The notes: generated by a model not told the origin, from the letters alone. A stretch of 64,000 nt of DNA from Pelagibius marinus (GCF_014925385.1 NZ_JACSDK010000015.1:124001-188000), one strand, 5' to 3'; counted from the stretch's first letter, positions 15,717-24,869 are shown. Numbers and translations: made by a program.

Positions 15717-17918
15717 ATGGCAGAAGCGACCACCACCTTTTCCTTCGCCGCGGTCATGCTGGTTGCGGCCATGGCGCCGGCGATGCTGGCGGTCATGGCG
15801 CTGTCCACCGCCCGTCAGGTGGAGGAGCGCCCGGCCCTGATGTGGTGGGCGGCCAGCCTGGGCTGCGAGGCCCTGCGCCTCAGCGCCCTCAGCATCGCCA
15901 CGACCTTCGACCCCGCCTGCTTCCAGGCCGTACACGAAGGCGGCCAGGCCATCATCGCCCTGCTGCTGCTGGGCGGCACGCTGCGCTTCCTCGGCTACAA
16001 CGACCACCTGCGCGCCCTGCTGGCCGCCGTCGCGGCGATCGCCGCGGGCACGGCCAGCTGCCTCATCAACCCGACGGTGCCGCTGATCATCATCGTGGCG
16101 CTGAACCTCTGCGCCGCCGGCGGCGTCGGGGCCGCGGGCATTCTGTTCTGGCGCCACTACCGCCAGCAGCGCCGCTCGGTCTGCATCCTCTGCGCCGGTA
16201 CGCTGCTGATTTTCGGGACCTATCTGATCTCGCAGCTGGGCCGCGAGCTCTTCGACCCGAGCATGCGGGCCTTAGATCCCAACGGCGACTGGCGGGTGGT
16301 GCTGCACACCGGGCTGGTGCTGTCCTGCATGATCTGCATGATCTTCGCGGCGCTGAACGCCGCCCAGGAAGCCAAGGCCAGCGCGGAAAAAAAGGCGGAA
16401 GGCCAGGCCCGCCTGATGAACGCCATCGTCGAGAACATCCCGGTCGGCGTCTGCCTTTTCGACAAGGACCTGAAGCTGGTCGCCTCCAACAGCGAGTTCT
16501 CGAAGCTGCTCGGCATTCCACGCGACCTGCTGGAGAGCGGCGCCACCTTCCAGGACTTGGTGCGCTACAACGCCGCGCGCGGCGAGTACGGCCCCGGCCT
16601 GACCGAACAAGAGGTCGAGCGCCGCACAGATATCCTGATGACCAGCCTTCAGGCGCGCATGGAGCGCATCCGTCCCGACGGCACGGTGCTGGAAAACCGG
16701 AACCGCGAGCTGCCCAACGGCGGCTACGTCATGGTCTACACCGACATCACGGAGACCAAACGGATCGAGGCGGCCCTGCGGCAGAGCGAGCAACGCTACG
16801 CCCTGGCTCTGAGCGGCGCCAACGAGGGCATCTGGGAGTGGGGCGACAACGTCGACGGCGTCTACGTGTCGCGGCGTCTGCGCGAAATCGTCGGCATCAA
16901 GGGCAGCGATCCGGTGATTCCCGTCGACGCCTGGCTGGGCCGCATCCATCCTGAAGACCTGGAGGAGATGCAGGAGCGCATGCGCGAGCACCTGCGCGGC
17001 CACATCGAATACTACGACCATGAATACCGCATGCGTGGCGACGACGGGGTCTACCGCTGGGTGCACTCCCGCGGACTGGGCGTGCGCGACGAAAGCGGTC
17101 GCGTCTACCGCATGGCAGGCTCGCTGAGCGACGTCACGGAGCGTAAGCTGGCCGAGCACGAGCTGCTGCGCGCCAAGGAATCCGCCGAGATGGCCAACCG
17201 CACCAAGGGCGAGTTCCTGGCCACCATGAGCCACGAACTGCGCACGCCGCTGAACGCGATCATCGGCTTCTCGGAGCTGATCATCCAGGAGGTCTTCGGC
17301 GCCATCGGCCACGACAACTACCGCGACTACATCAAGAACATCCACGAGAGCGGCAACCACCTGCTCACCATCATCAACGACATTCTGGATGTCTCCAAGG
17401 CCGAGGCCGGCATGATCGACCTCTACGAGGAAGACGTGGACCTGCGCGAGGTCATCGCTTCGGGGCTGCGCCTCATCGGACCGCGGGCGCGCGAGAGCAA
17501 CATCGCGCTGACCACCGACTACGACGAGCCGCTGTCCTTGGTCACCGCCGACGCGCGGCGCCTGAAGCAGATCCTCATCAACCTCTTGTCCAACGCGGTG
17601 AAGTTCACCCACTCGGGCGGCCGCATCACCGTGCGCGCCTGGGCCACCCCCGGCCTGGGCGCCGGATTCCAGGTCGCCGACACCGGCATCGGCATCGCCG
17701 AGGACGACCTGGAGCGCATGCTCGAACCCTTCACCCAGGTCGAGTCCGGCCTCAGCCGCAAGCACGAGGGCACCGGCCTGGGCCTGCCGCTGAGCCGCGC
17801 CCTCATCGAGGTGCACGGCGGCGAATTGAAGCTGGAAAGCACGCTCGGCGAGGGCACCACCATCACCGTGGCCCTGCCGCAGGCGCGCGTTACCGAGAAG
17901 TCCGTCGACGCCGCCTGA
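15717..17918 (+). CDS. Membrane-anchored PAS-PAS sensor histidine kinase
   Basis: Sensor kinase of 733 residues. The N-terminal ~220 residues hold about seven hydrophobic helices (a 7TM-like sensor). They are followed by a first PAS domain near 232-345 (AIVENIPVGVCLFDKDLKLV) and a second near 355-480 (PAS_3 type, ending GSLSDVTERK). The HisKA phospho-acceptor is His506 in FLATMSHELRTPLNAIIG. The HATPase domain has its N-box at about 621 (NLLSNAVKF), DTGIGIAE near 655 and GTGLGL near 686. There is no receiver domain and no cognate regulator gene next to it, so it is an orphan kinase. The ATG at 15717 is chosen because it precedes the first helix directly; an upstream extension would be Arg/Pro-rich and not membrane-like. 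Confidence 0.93.
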   Translation: MAEATTTFSFAAVMLVAAMAPAMLAVMALSTARQVEERPALMWWAASLGCEALRLSALSIATTFDPACFQAVHEGGQAIIALLLLGGTLRFLGYNDHLRALLAAVAAIAAGTASCLINPTVPLIIIVALNLCAAGGVGAAGILFWRHYRQQRRSVCILCAGTLLIFGTYLISQLGRELFDPSMRALDPNGDWRVVLHTGLVLSCMICMIFAALNAAQEAKASAEKKAEGQARLMNAIVENIPVGVCLFDKDLKLVASNSEFSKLLGIPRDLLESGATFQDLVRYNAARGEYGPGLTEQEVERRTDILMTSLQARMERIRPDGTVLENRNRELPNGGYVMVYTDITETKRIEAALRQSEQRYALALSGANEGIWEWGDNVDGVYVSRRLREIVGIKGSDPVIPVDAWLGRIHPEDLEEMQERMREHLRGHIEYYDHEYRMRGDDGVYRWVHSRGLGVRDESGRVYRMAGSLSDVTERKLAEHELLRAKESAEMANRTKGEFLATMSHELRTPLNAIIGFSELIIQEVFGAIGHDNYRDYIKNIHESGNHLLTIINDILDVSKAEAGMIDLYEEDVDLREVIASGLRLIGPRARESNIALTTDYDEPLSLVTADARRLKQILINLLSNAVKFTHSGGRITVRAWATPGLGAGFQVADTGIGIAEDDLERMLEPFTQVESGLSRKHEGTGLGLPLSRALIEVHGGELKLESTLGEGTTITVALPQARVTEKSVDAA

Positions 17919-17933
17919 GGCGCCTCCCCCTCC

Positions 17934-19205
17934 CTACAGATCCTGGCGTTCTTCCGCCGCGCAGAAGGCTTCAGCGAAGGCCAGCAGATCCTCGTCGGCG
18001 CCGGACGGCGCGATCAGCGAGAGGGCCAGCGGGCAGCCCTCGACCCGCGCCAGCGGCATCGAGATCTGCGGCAGGCGGGCGAGACCGGCCACGGCGGTAA
18101 GGCTCAGCACGGCGCTGCGGTGGGCCTTCAGGTCTTCCGCGGTGCTCTCGCAGAGCGGCGCGATGCCCGGCGCCACCGGCAGGCAGAGCAGGGTGTCCTC
18201 CCCCAGCGTCTCCGTCAGCCGCGCGGCGAAGACCTCGCGCGCCTCGCGCGCCGGGGCGGCCACCGCCTCGGTGATCGACGCCGCCCAGTCGAAACGCTCC
18301 TGCGTTTCCGGCCCGAAGGCTGGCCGCACTTCCTCGATCCAGGCGCCGTGCGAGTCGATGGCTTCGCGCGCCTGGATGTGACGGAAACAGAGCATCCAGG
18401 TTTCCGGGTCGTTGTCGATCACCTCGACCTTTTCGGCGGGCGTCAGACGCTGCTCCAGGCGCTCGACCAGCGGCGCCAGGGCGGCGGCGGCCGCCGGGCT
18501 CGCCAGGGCGAAGGCGTCCTCGGCGACCAGCAGGCGGCGCCAGCGTCCCGCCTCACCTTCCCTCGTGCCGCCAAGCAGCACCCGGCCCACGCGGCGCAGC
18601 AGGCCGGCCTCGCGTGCGAACCAGCCGACGGTGTCGAAGCTGGGCGACAGCGGCATGACGCCTTCGAGCGAAACGCGCCCATGGGTCGGCCGCAGGCCGA
18701 AGATGCCGCAGTAGCTGGCGGGGACGCGCACCGAGCCGCCGGTGTCGCTGCCCAGCGCAAAGTCGACCAGGCCGCCGGCCACCGCGGCGGCGGAGCCGGA
18801 GGAGGAGCCGCCGGGGATGCGGCCGGGCGCGTTCACGTTGGTCGGCGTGCCGTAGTGGAAGTTCTGGCCGTTGAGGCTGTAAGCCAGCGCATCGGTGATG
18901 GTCTTGCCGGCCAGCTCCGCCCCGGCGTCCAGCAACGCCTGCACCGCCGCGGCATGGGCCGTCGCGGGTGCGTGCGTGCGCGCCCAGTCCGGGTTGCCGC
19001 AGCCGGTGACGTAGCCGGCGACGTCGAAGATATCCTTGGCGGCGAAGCGCAGTCCGCTCAGCGGGCCGCCTTCCCGGCCCGGGATCTGCGGCTGCGGCGC
19101 CGGCACGAAGGCGCCCAGCGCGTCCCACGCCGGCCGCCCGGCATCCAGGGCGGCAAAAGGATCGGCCGCACCCTCGTCACGGACTGCGTCGTGCTGATCG
19201 GTCAT
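17934..19205 (-). CDS. Amidase signature family hydrolase
   Basis: Hydrolase of 423 residues of the amidase-signature family, which cleaves C-N amide bonds through a Ser-cisSer-Lys triad. The Lys is in LRFAAKDIFDVAGYVT. The Gly/Ser-rich loop is GGSSSGSAAAVAGG with the cis-Ser, and the nucleophile is the Ser in GSDTGGSVRVPAS. Short relatives of this kind include plant AMI1-like indole-acetamide hydrolases, but the specificity cannot be read here. The start at ATG 19205 follows the TTG/ATG-poor stretch upstream. The gene runs convergently with the kinase and lies 57 bases past a small secreted-protein gene. Confidence 0.93.
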   Translation of the reverse strand: MTDQHDAVRDEGAADPFAALDAGRPAWDALGAFVPAPQPQIPGREGGPLSGLRFAAKDIFDVAGYVTGCGNPDWARTHAPATAHAAAVQALLDAGAELAGKTITDALAYSLNGQNFHYGTPTNVNAPGRIPGGSSSGSAAAVAGGLVDFALGSDTGGSVRVPASYCGIFGLRPTHGRVSLEGVMPLSPSFDTVGWFAREAGLLRRVGRVLLGGTREGEAGRWRRLLVAEDAFALASPAAAAALAPLVERLEQRLTPAEKVEVIDNDPETWMLCFRHIQAREAIDSHGAWIEEVRPAFGPETQERFDWAASITEAVAAPAREAREVFAARLTETLGEDTLLCLPVAPGIAPLCESTAEDLKAHRSAVLSLTAVAGLARLPQISMPLARVEGCPLALSLIAPSGADEDLLAFAEAFCAAEERQDL

Positions 19206-19262
19206 CGTTTTTCCCCACCGCCGGCGCGTCTCCGCACCGGCCATAAGCAGCCCCCACAGGGA

Positions 19263-19556
19263 CTAGGTCGCCGTCTCGTCGAACTCCGGCTCCTGGCTTT
19301 CGGGCTTCGAATGCTTGCGCCGGATGATGATGTCGCCGTTGTCGAGTACTTCGGGCAATTCGTACTGCGGAATGCTCTCCACCAGCAAGCGCAAGGCCCG
19401 CATCATCTGCTCCAGGCCCTCGCGCGCCAACTCTTCGGGAGAGTCCTGCGGCGACTCGCCCGACTGCAAATCGTCCGCCAGAACCGCCGGCGGCGCCAGC
19501 ATCAGCGTCGCGCCCAGCAGGACCGCCGGCATCCGCGCTTTCCGTAAGCTTCGCAT
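19263..19556 (-). CDS. Small secreted hypothetical protein
   Basis: Exported protein of 97 residues starting MRSLRKARMPAVLLGATLML, a signal peptide cleaved near PAVLADD. The mature part is acidic and helical (EELAREGLEQMMRALRLLVESIPQYE) and ends in a beta-like element (LPEVLDNGDIIIRRKH) and a polar tail. Proteins with this helix-NGDIIIRR layout are common in alphaproteobacteria and are uncharacterised. The frame is open 22 codons further upstream, but the chosen ATG gives the proper signal peptide. It is in the same direction as the amidase downstream, 57 bases away. Confidence 0.78.
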   Translation of the reverse strand: MRSLRKARMPAVLLGATLMLAPPAVLADDLQSGESPQDSPEELAREGLEQMMRALRLLVESIPQYELPEVLDNGDIIIRRKHSKPESQEPEFDETAT

Positions 19557-19776
19557 CTTGTCGCTCCTCACTGTCCCCGACGGGGCTATCCCGAAGATGG
19601 GGACGCACTGGCCCTGAACCAAGCTAACACACCATTATGACCGCGAAAGTGGCCGCATTGCGGCAAGCCTCGGCGCCCCGGCCGCCGCCTCTCGACAGCG
19701 GAGCGGCGGCATGCGAGGAATCCGCTTCCCTTTCGAGTCCCCCTCCTTCCTTCGATCCGCGAGGCACCCGCTATCC

Positions 19777-21189
19777 ATGAGTGACGACATCGCCCTGATG
19801 ACCGCGAGCCAGCTGGTGAAACTCTACCGCGCCGGAGAGCTGTCGCCGGTGGAAGCGGCGCGGGCGGCCCTGGCGCGCATCGAGCGCTACAACGGCAAGC
19901 TCAACGCCTTCAACCTGGTGGCGGCGGAAAGCGCCTTGGCCGCCGCCGCGGAATCGGAGGAGCGCTGGCGTCTGGGCGCGCCGCGCGGCCCATTGGACGG
20001 CGTGCCGACCTCCATCAAGGACGTGCTGCTGACCAAGGGCTGGCCGATGCTGCGCGGCTCCAAGGCGATCGACCCCGACCAGCCCTGGGAGGAGGACGCG
20101 CCCTCGGTGGCGCGCCTGCGCGAGCACGGCGTGGTGATGCTCGGCAAGACGACCACGCCGGAGTTCGGCTGGAAGGGCATCACCGACTCGCCGCTCACCG
20201 GCATCACCCGCAATCCCTGGAACCCCGCCACCACGCCCGGCGGCTCCAGCGGCGGCGCCTCGGCGGCGCTGGCCGCGGGCATGGGCGCCCTGGCGCTGGG
20301 CAGCGACGCCGGCGGCTCGGTGCGCATCCCCGCGGGCTTCACCGGGGTCTTCGCGATCAAGGCCACATTCGGGCGGGTGCCGGCCTGGCCGCTCAGCCCC
20401 TTCGGCACTCTGGCCAACATCGGCCCCATGACCCGCAGCGTCACCGACGCGGCCCTGCTGCTGAACGTGATGAGCGAGCCGGACCCGCGCGACCCCTACG
20501 GCCTGCCTTACCACGGCACCGACTACACCAACGGCCTGGAGGACGGGATCGAGGGCCTGAAGATCGCCTACAGCCCGACCCTGGGCGGCCAGAAGGTGGA
20601 TCCGGAGATCGCCGCCCTGGTCGCCAGGGCCGTGCAGGTCCTGGCCGACCTCGGCGCCGAGGTCACCGAGGCCGAGCCGGACTTCACGGGGGCCGACGAG
20701 GTCTTCCGCATCCACTGGTACGCCGGCGCCGCCAACCTGCTGCAACGCTTCGACGCCGCGGCCATCGCCGGCATGGACCCGGGCCTGCAGGAAGTCGCCG
20801 AGGAGGGCCGCGGCTACAGCCTGCTGCACTACATGGGGGCGGTAGCGCGGCGCGAGGCCCTGACGGCGGCGGCCAACCGCTTCCACCAGGACTACGATCT
20901 GCTGGTGACGCCCAGCCTGCCGATCCCCGCCTTCGAGGCCGGCGAGGAAGTGCCGCCGGGCAGCGGCATGACGCGCTGGCCGGAGTGGACGCCCTTCACC
21001 TATCCCTTCAACCTCACCACGCAGCCGGCCGCCAGTGTTCCCTGCGGCCTCACCGGCGCGGGCCTGCCCGCCGGCCTGCAGATCGTCGGGCCGCGCTTTG
21101 CCGACGCGCTGGTGCTGCGCGCGGCGCGCGCCTACGAGCAGGCCGCGCCCTGGTCCTTCCCGGACCTGGAACAGACGTTGAAGGATTGA
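19777..21189 (+). CDS. Amidase (amidase-signature family)
   Basis: Second amidase of the region, 470 residues, unrelated in neighbourhood orientation to the first. The catalytic Lys is in GPLDGVPTSIKDVLLTKGW. The Gly/Ser loop is TTPGGSSGGASAALAAGMG, and the nucleophile is in LGSDAGGSVRIPAGFTG. It ends with the expected GLPAGLQIVGPRFADALVLR. It is of the GatA-like/acylamidase length, but no gatB/gatC neighbours are present, so a catabolic amidase is more likely. The ATG at 19777 starts MSDDIALMTASQLVKLYRAG, a normal amidase opening. A strong hairpin lies just after its stop. Confidence 0.94.
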   Translation: MSDDIALMTASQLVKLYRAGELSPVEAARAALARIERYNGKLNAFNLVAAESALAAAAESEERWRLGAPRGPLDGVPTSIKDVLLTKGWPMLRGSKAIDPDQPWEEDAPSVARLREHGVVMLGKTTTPEFGWKGITDSPLTGITRNPWNPATTPGGSSGGASAALAAGMGALALGSDAGGSVRIPAGFTGVFAIKATFGRVPAWPLSPFGTLANIGPMTRSVTDAALLLNVMSEPDPRDPYGLPYHGTDYTNGLEDGIEGLKIAYSPTLGGQKVDPEIAALVARAVQVLADLGAEVTEAEPDFTGADEVFRIHWYAGAANLLQRFDAAAIAGMDPGLQEVAEEGRGYSLLHYMGAVARREALTAAANRFHQDYDLLVTPSLPIPAFEAGEEVPPGSGMTRWPEWTPFTYPFNLTTQPAASVPCGLTGAGLPAGLQIVGPRFADALVLRAARAYEQAAPWSFPDLEQTLKD

Positions 21190-21191
21190 GG

Positions 21192-21211
21192 CCGGGACCG
21201 GAGGGTCCCGG
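21192..21211. terminator. Bidirectional GC hairpin between convergent genes
   Basis: A perfect 8-bp stem, CCGGGACC and GGTCCCGG, with the four-base loop GGAG lies three bases after the amidase stop and four before the stop of the convergent protease gene. There is no T-tract, so termination strength is uncertain, but the position serves both genes. Confidence 0.6.
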
Positions 21212-21214
21212 GTA

Positions 21215-21772
21215 TCAGTAGGAGAGGATGAGGGTATCGCCGCGCACCTGGTAGCTCTCCAGGCGCTTCAGGAAGGACATGCCGAGCAGCGAGATGCCGG
21301 AGGACTGCTCGCCGACCGAGGCGGGCAGGTCGTAGAGCTCCAGCTGGCCGATGCGCAGGGAGCGCAGGGTTACCGGCGCGGCGCGCACTTCCCCGGCCGC
21401 AGTGCCGTAGCGCTCCGAAAAGGTTAGGCGCTGCGGCGGCCAACCAAGCCGCACCGCGTCCTCCGGGGTCAGATAGATGGAACTGGCCCCGGTGTCGACC
21501 ATGAAGCGCAGGGGCTCGCCGTTCACCGTGGCATCGACCATGAAGTGACCGTGCGCGCCGGCGCGCAGCACCAACTCCGAGTAGGCGCCCGCCGTGCCGC
21601 CGCCGCTGCCCGGAGTCACGTCCTCGACGGCGACGACCCGCGCGCCGCCGGGCTGTTCCTCCTCGACGACGAACATCACCACCAGGCCGGTGACGACCAC
21701 CGCCACCGCCAGCCGCAGGCTGTGGGTCAGCAGGCCGCTGGACGCGCCACCGTCTTCGTGCAAGCTGCTCAT
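21215..21772 (-). CDS. Retropepsin-like aspartic protease, membrane-anchored
   Basis: Protein of 185 residues with one N-terminal helix (LRLAVAVVVTGLVVMFVV) and a periplasmic clan-AA aspartic protease domain. The active-site motif is FMVDTGASSIYLTPEDA, followed by the substrate-flap region GTAAGEVRAAPVTLRSLRIG and the family C-terminus ISLLGMSFLKRLESYQV. This is the pattern of the TIGR02281 group of bacterial retropepsin-like proteases, which work as homodimers. The ATG at 21772 (MSSLHEDGG) is taken as start; the frame is open 15 codons further. The physiological substrate is unknown. Confidence 0.9.
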   Translation of the reverse strand: MSSLHEDGGASSGLLTHSLRLAVAVVVTGLVVMFVVEEEQPGGARVVAVEDVTPGSGGGTAGAYSELVLRAGAHGHFMVDATVNGEPLRFMVDTGASSIYLTPEDAVRLGWPPQRLTFSERYGTAAGEVRAAPVTLRSLRIGQLELYDLPASVGEQSSGISLLGMSFLKRLESYQVRGDTLILSY

Positions 21773-21956
21773 GATCCTGATCCCTGATCGCTCGCCGGGC
21801 TGCCCCGGCCTGGTCATGGTGGCGCCAAGCCCTTAACGCTTTTCTTAGCTTCTTGGTTAACGCGGGCCGGAAGGCCGGCAGGGGCTTGAACCGTTGCAAG
21901 AGCGGCGGAAAATCGCCAACCTCTGGCCTGACTTCGCGGGAAGAGCACGGAACTTC

Positions 21957-23537
21957 ATGGGCAAAGAGGGGCAAACCCAGCGGCGCGGCGCCGTGGCCTG
22001 CGGCCATCCGGCGACGGCGGCGGCGGCCGACGAGATCCTGGCCGAGGGCGGCAATGCCTTCGATGCGGTGCTGGCCGCCTTCTGCGCCGCCTGCGCCGCC
22101 GAGCCGGTGCTGGCCTCCCTGGGCGGCGGCGGCTTCCTGCTGGCCCAGCCGGCGGGCCGGGAGCCGCTGCTCTACGACTTCTTCGTGCAGACTCCCAAGC
22201 AGCGTCCGGACCCCGGCGCGCTGGACTTCTATCCGATCCTCGCCGACTTCGGCACGGCGACCCAGGAATTCCACATCGGCGTCGGCGCCGTGGCGGTGCC
22301 CGGGGCGGTGGGGGGCCTTTTCGCCATCCACGACGACCTGGCCAGCCTGCCGATGGCGCGCATCATCGAGCCGGCAACGCGCCTGGCGCGCGAGGGCGTC
22401 GAACTGCGCTCCATCGACGGCTACCTCTTCGACGTCGTCTCGCACATCCTGAAAGCCACGCCGGAAGCCCGCAGCCTGTTCCTTAACGACGACGGCCGGC
22501 TGCTCGCCCCTGGCGAGCGCCTCCGCCAGCCGCTGCTGGCCGACAGCCTGGAGGCCCTGGCCGCCGAGGGCGCGCGCCTGTTCTACGAAGGCGACTTCGC
22601 CCAGCGCCTGGTGCGGCTGTGCCGGGAGTCGGGCGGCCTGCTGGGCGAGGCCGATCTGGCTGAGTACCAGGTGCAGCGCCGCAAACCCTTCGTCTGCGAC
22701 TACCGCGGCCACCGGGTGATGACCAACCCGCCACCGTCTTGCGGCGGCATCCTCATCGCCTTCGCCCTGGCGCTGCTGGCCGAGACGGCGCCGGCGCAGG
22801 GCGGCCCCGGCACGGTCGAGGACCTGCGATTGCTGGCCCGGGTCATGGATCTCACCAACAAGGCCCGCATCGAGGCGCGCCTGGCCGAAGGCGCCGATCT
22901 CGCCGCCGAGCGGCTGTTCGATCCCGCCCTGCTGCAACGTTACCAGGAAGAGGTCAGCGGCCACGCCGGGTTCAGCCGTGGCACCACCCACATCAGCGTC
23001 GTCGACGGCGACGGCAATCTCGCCGCCATGAGCCTTTCCAACGGCGAGGGCTGCGGCACCCTGCTGCCCGGCTGTGGCATCATGATGAACAACATGCTGG
23101 GCGAGGAGGACTTGAACCACGGCGGCTTCCATCGCTGGCCGGAGGACAGCCGCCTCTCCTCCATGATGGCGCCCAGCCTGGCGACCAGCGCCGAGGGCGC
23201 GCTCTTCGCCATAGGCTCCGGCGGCTCCAACCGGATCCGCACCGCCGTGCTGCAGGTGCTGCGCAATCTGCTGGACCACCGCATGGAGATGGCCGCGGCG
23301 ACCGAGGCGCCACGCCTGCATGTGGAGGGGGAGATCGCCAACCTGGAAGGCGGTCTGTCGGAAGCGGCGGCGGCGGCCCTGGAGCAGCAGGGCTACCGGA
23401 CCATCGCCTGGCCCCGGCACAACCTCTTCTTCGGCGGCGTGCACGGCGTCGCGCTCAGCGCGCAAGGCGTGCTTTCCGCCGCCGGCGACCCGCGCCGGGG
23501 CGGCGCCGCCCTGGTCAGGTCAGCAAAGGACGCTTAA
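21957..23537 (+). CDS. ggt: Gamma-glutamyltransferase family protein
   Basis: Ntn-hydrolase of 526 residues that transfers or hydrolyses gamma-glutamyl groups. The chain self-cleaves before the catalytic Thr, seen in the motif GTTHISVVDGDGNLAAMSLS. The small-subunit signature GTLLPGCGIMMNNMLGEED and the substrate box RLSSMMAPS follow. The N-terminus (MGKEGQTQRRGAVACGHPATAAAADEILAEGGNAFD) has no signal peptide, unlike periplasmic GGTs, so a cytoplasmic enzyme is likely. The ATG at 21957 gives the natural start. Related uses include glutathione turnover and degradation of gamma-glutamyl compounds. Confidence 0.93.
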   Translation: MGKEGQTQRRGAVACGHPATAAAADEILAEGGNAFDAVLAAFCAACAAEPVLASLGGGGFLLAQPAGREPLLYDFFVQTPKQRPDPGALDFYPILADFGTATQEFHIGVGAVAVPGAVGGLFAIHDDLASLPMARIIEPATRLAREGVELRSIDGYLFDVVSHILKATPEARSLFLNDDGRLLAPGERLRQPLLADSLEALAAEGARLFYEGDFAQRLVRLCRESGGLLGEADLAEYQVQRRKPFVCDYRGHRVMTNPPPSCGGILIAFALALLAETAPAQGGPGTVEDLRLLARVMDLTNKARIEARLAEGADLAAERLFDPALLQRYQEEVSGHAGFSRGTTHISVVDGDGNLAAMSLSNGEGCGTLLPGCGIMMNNMLGEEDLNHGGFHRWPEDSRLSSMMAPSLATSAEGALFAIGSGGSNRIRTAVLQVLRNLLDHRMEMAAATEAPRLHVEGEIANLEGGLSEAAAAALEQQGYRTIAWPRHNLFFGGVHGVALSAQGVLSAAGDPRRGGAALVRSAKDA

Positions 23538-23589
23538 GCGCAGCAGCCAGCGTCCAGCCTTGTGGGCCGGACGCCGGAAAACGCTGCGC
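23538..23589. terminator. Two-step inverted repeat between ggt and gcrA
   Basis: Outer arms GCGCAGC (23538-23544) and GCTGCGC (23583-23589) enclose inner arms GCGTCC and GGACGC. The structure fills the gap between two convergent genes whose stops flank it. It is probably a shared terminator without a T-tract. Confidence 0.5.
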
Positions 23590-23594
23590 GACGA

Positions 23595-24056
23595 CTAAGC
23601 CGCTTCGGAGTCGCTGCGGTTGCGCACGATGTAGGCCCGCGCGCAGTGCTCGTCGCAGTAGGGCTTGCCGGGAACCGCCGGCTCCCCGCAGAAATGAAAA
23701 TCCTGGTCGCCGGGATCGCCGATCGGCCAGAGGCAGCTCGGCCCCTTGCCGTTGGACCGCGCTACCGGACGGGAAGGACGTGGCGCCGGGGCCGGTGCCG
23801 CCGTGCGCTCCTGCACCTGCTTGGGCGCTGCAGGCGCCTGGGTCGTCGGCTTCGGCATGGCCGCCACCGCGCTCCGGCGCACCTGAGGCGTCGCGCCGCG
23901 CTTGATGGGCGACGGACGGGCCTTCAACTTCATTCTGTGGGCTTTGCCGACAACGGAATTCTTGGAAACCCCCAGCAGGCGGCCGATTTCCGACGCGCTC
24001 CGCCCTGCTTCCCAGAGCCGCATGAGTTCTGCAACGCGTTCTTCTGTCCAAGTCAT
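23595..24056 (-). CDS. gcrA: GcrA cell-cycle regulator
   Basis: Alphaproteobacterial transcriptional coactivator that works with sigma-70 at promoters methylated by CcrM at GANTC and times the cell cycle. The protein has 153 residues. The N-terminal helix-turn-helix MTWTEERVAELMRLWEAGRS plus ASEIGRLLGVSKNSVVGKAHR is near-canonical. A Pro/Ala-rich linker follows, and a Cys-rich C-terminal module (SCLWPIGDP, FHFCGEPAVPGKPYCDEHC) contacts sigma. It is a single gene with an AT-rich promoter patch at about 24085-24110 and a possible DnaA box 111 bases upstream of the start. It identifies the host as an alphaproteobacterium. Confidence 0.97.
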   Translation of the reverse strand: MTWTEERVAELMRLWEAGRSASEIGRLLGVSKNSVVGKAHRMKLKARPSPIKRGATPQVRRSAVAAMPKPTTQAPAAPKQVQERTAAPAPAPRPSRPVARSNGKGPSCLWPIGDPGDQDFHFCGEPAVPGKPYCDEHCARAYIVRNRSDSEAA

Positions 24057-24166
24057 GCGATTGCCTCTATGCTAATGGCTATATCTTGCGGCATATACTA
24101 TATATCGTCGGTAAGACGACGATGCACACAATATAGCGGCGCAGCATGACTGTCTAGGCTGAAATC

Positions 24167-24175
24167 TGTGGAAAA
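24167..24175 (-). promoter_or_regulatory. Candidate DnaA box upstream of gcrA
   Basis: On the minus strand the nine bases read TTTTCCACA, which fits the relaxed DnaA-box consensus TTWTNCACA. It is about 111 bases upstream of the gcrA start. DnaA is known to activate gcrA in Caulobacter. A single 9-mer can occur by chance, so this is only a candidate. Confidence 0.35.
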
Positions 24176-24275
24176 CTGCGGTTTTCTGTGGGTTGCGGCG
24201 CTGTTGCCTTGTTCCCCAACTGCTTACTGCAACCGCTAACAAGGGCAGGCGCCGAGCCCCTGCCCGGTCCCGGAT

Positions 24276-24869
24276 TCAGTCGAATTCGAGCGCCTGCCAG
24301 CGCTCGCCGGCGCCTTTGTTGTTATAGCCTTCGAACTTCACCACCCAGCCCAGTCCGGGGGCGTACCAGGTGCGCTGCTCGGCCCGCCAGTCCTTGCCCA
24401 GCAGTTCGGAGCGGCGCAGCAGCACGTAAGTGTCGAAGGTGCCGGCCGGCACGGTGACTCGCTCGCCCCCCAGCACCTCGATGCGGTCGCGCCAAGCCTC
24501 TCCCGCCCAGCGCCGGGTGAAGTTCACCGCCTTACCCTTCTGCAGGGGGAAGAGCTGGCCCAGGACGCCGCCGTCGGGCGGGATGCCGGCGGCCACGCAA
24601 TCCATGCAGATGTGCGCGAAGCTGGCAAAGCTGCGGCCTTCCCAGATCCAGGAGACGATCAGGCCGTTGGTGCGCCCGACGACCCCCTCGACCCGCTTGC
24701 CGTTGTCCATGTTCTCCCAGACCATGCGGGTACCCTCCGGCAGGGCCTTGAAAGCCGCCGGCGGAAGCTCGAGACTTTGGGCCAGCGCGGCGCGCGGCCC
24801 GGCACCGGCGAAGGCCGCCAGGACCAGCATCAAAAGGCCGCAGAGGGCCGGGAAACGTACTGAGCGCAA
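24276..24869 (-). CDS. Secreted hypothetical protein
   Basis: Exported protein of 197 residues. A signal peptide (RFPALCGLLMLVLAAFAGAG) ends near RAALAQS. The mature chain is beta-rich: FKALPEGTRMVWENMDNGKR, GLIVSWIWEGRSFASFAHIC, RVTVPAGTFDTYVLLRRSEL and WYAPGLGWVVKFEGYNNKG. The VTVPAGTFDTYVL and TWYAPGLGWVVKFE segments resemble the DUF3108/LolA-like outer-membrane-associated beta proteins, but I do not recognise a specific family. Two Cys (HICMDC) may bind metal or form a disulfide. No operon partner is evident. Confidence 0.75.
   Translation of the reverse strand: MRSVRFPALCGLLMLVLAAFAGAGPRAALAQSLELPPAAFKALPEGTRMVWENMDNGKRVEGVVGRTNGLIVSWIWEGRSFASFAHICMDCVAAGIPPDGGVLGQLFPLQKGKAVNFTRRWAGEAWRDRIEVLGGERVTVPAGTFDTYVLLRRSELLGKDWRAEQRTWYAPGLGWVVKFEGYNNKGAGERWQALEFD

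Noticed and set aside
21132-23465. A 777-codon open frame on the minus strand
   Set aside because: It is antisense to the gamma-glutamyltransferase and joins it to the protease region; no motif supports it.
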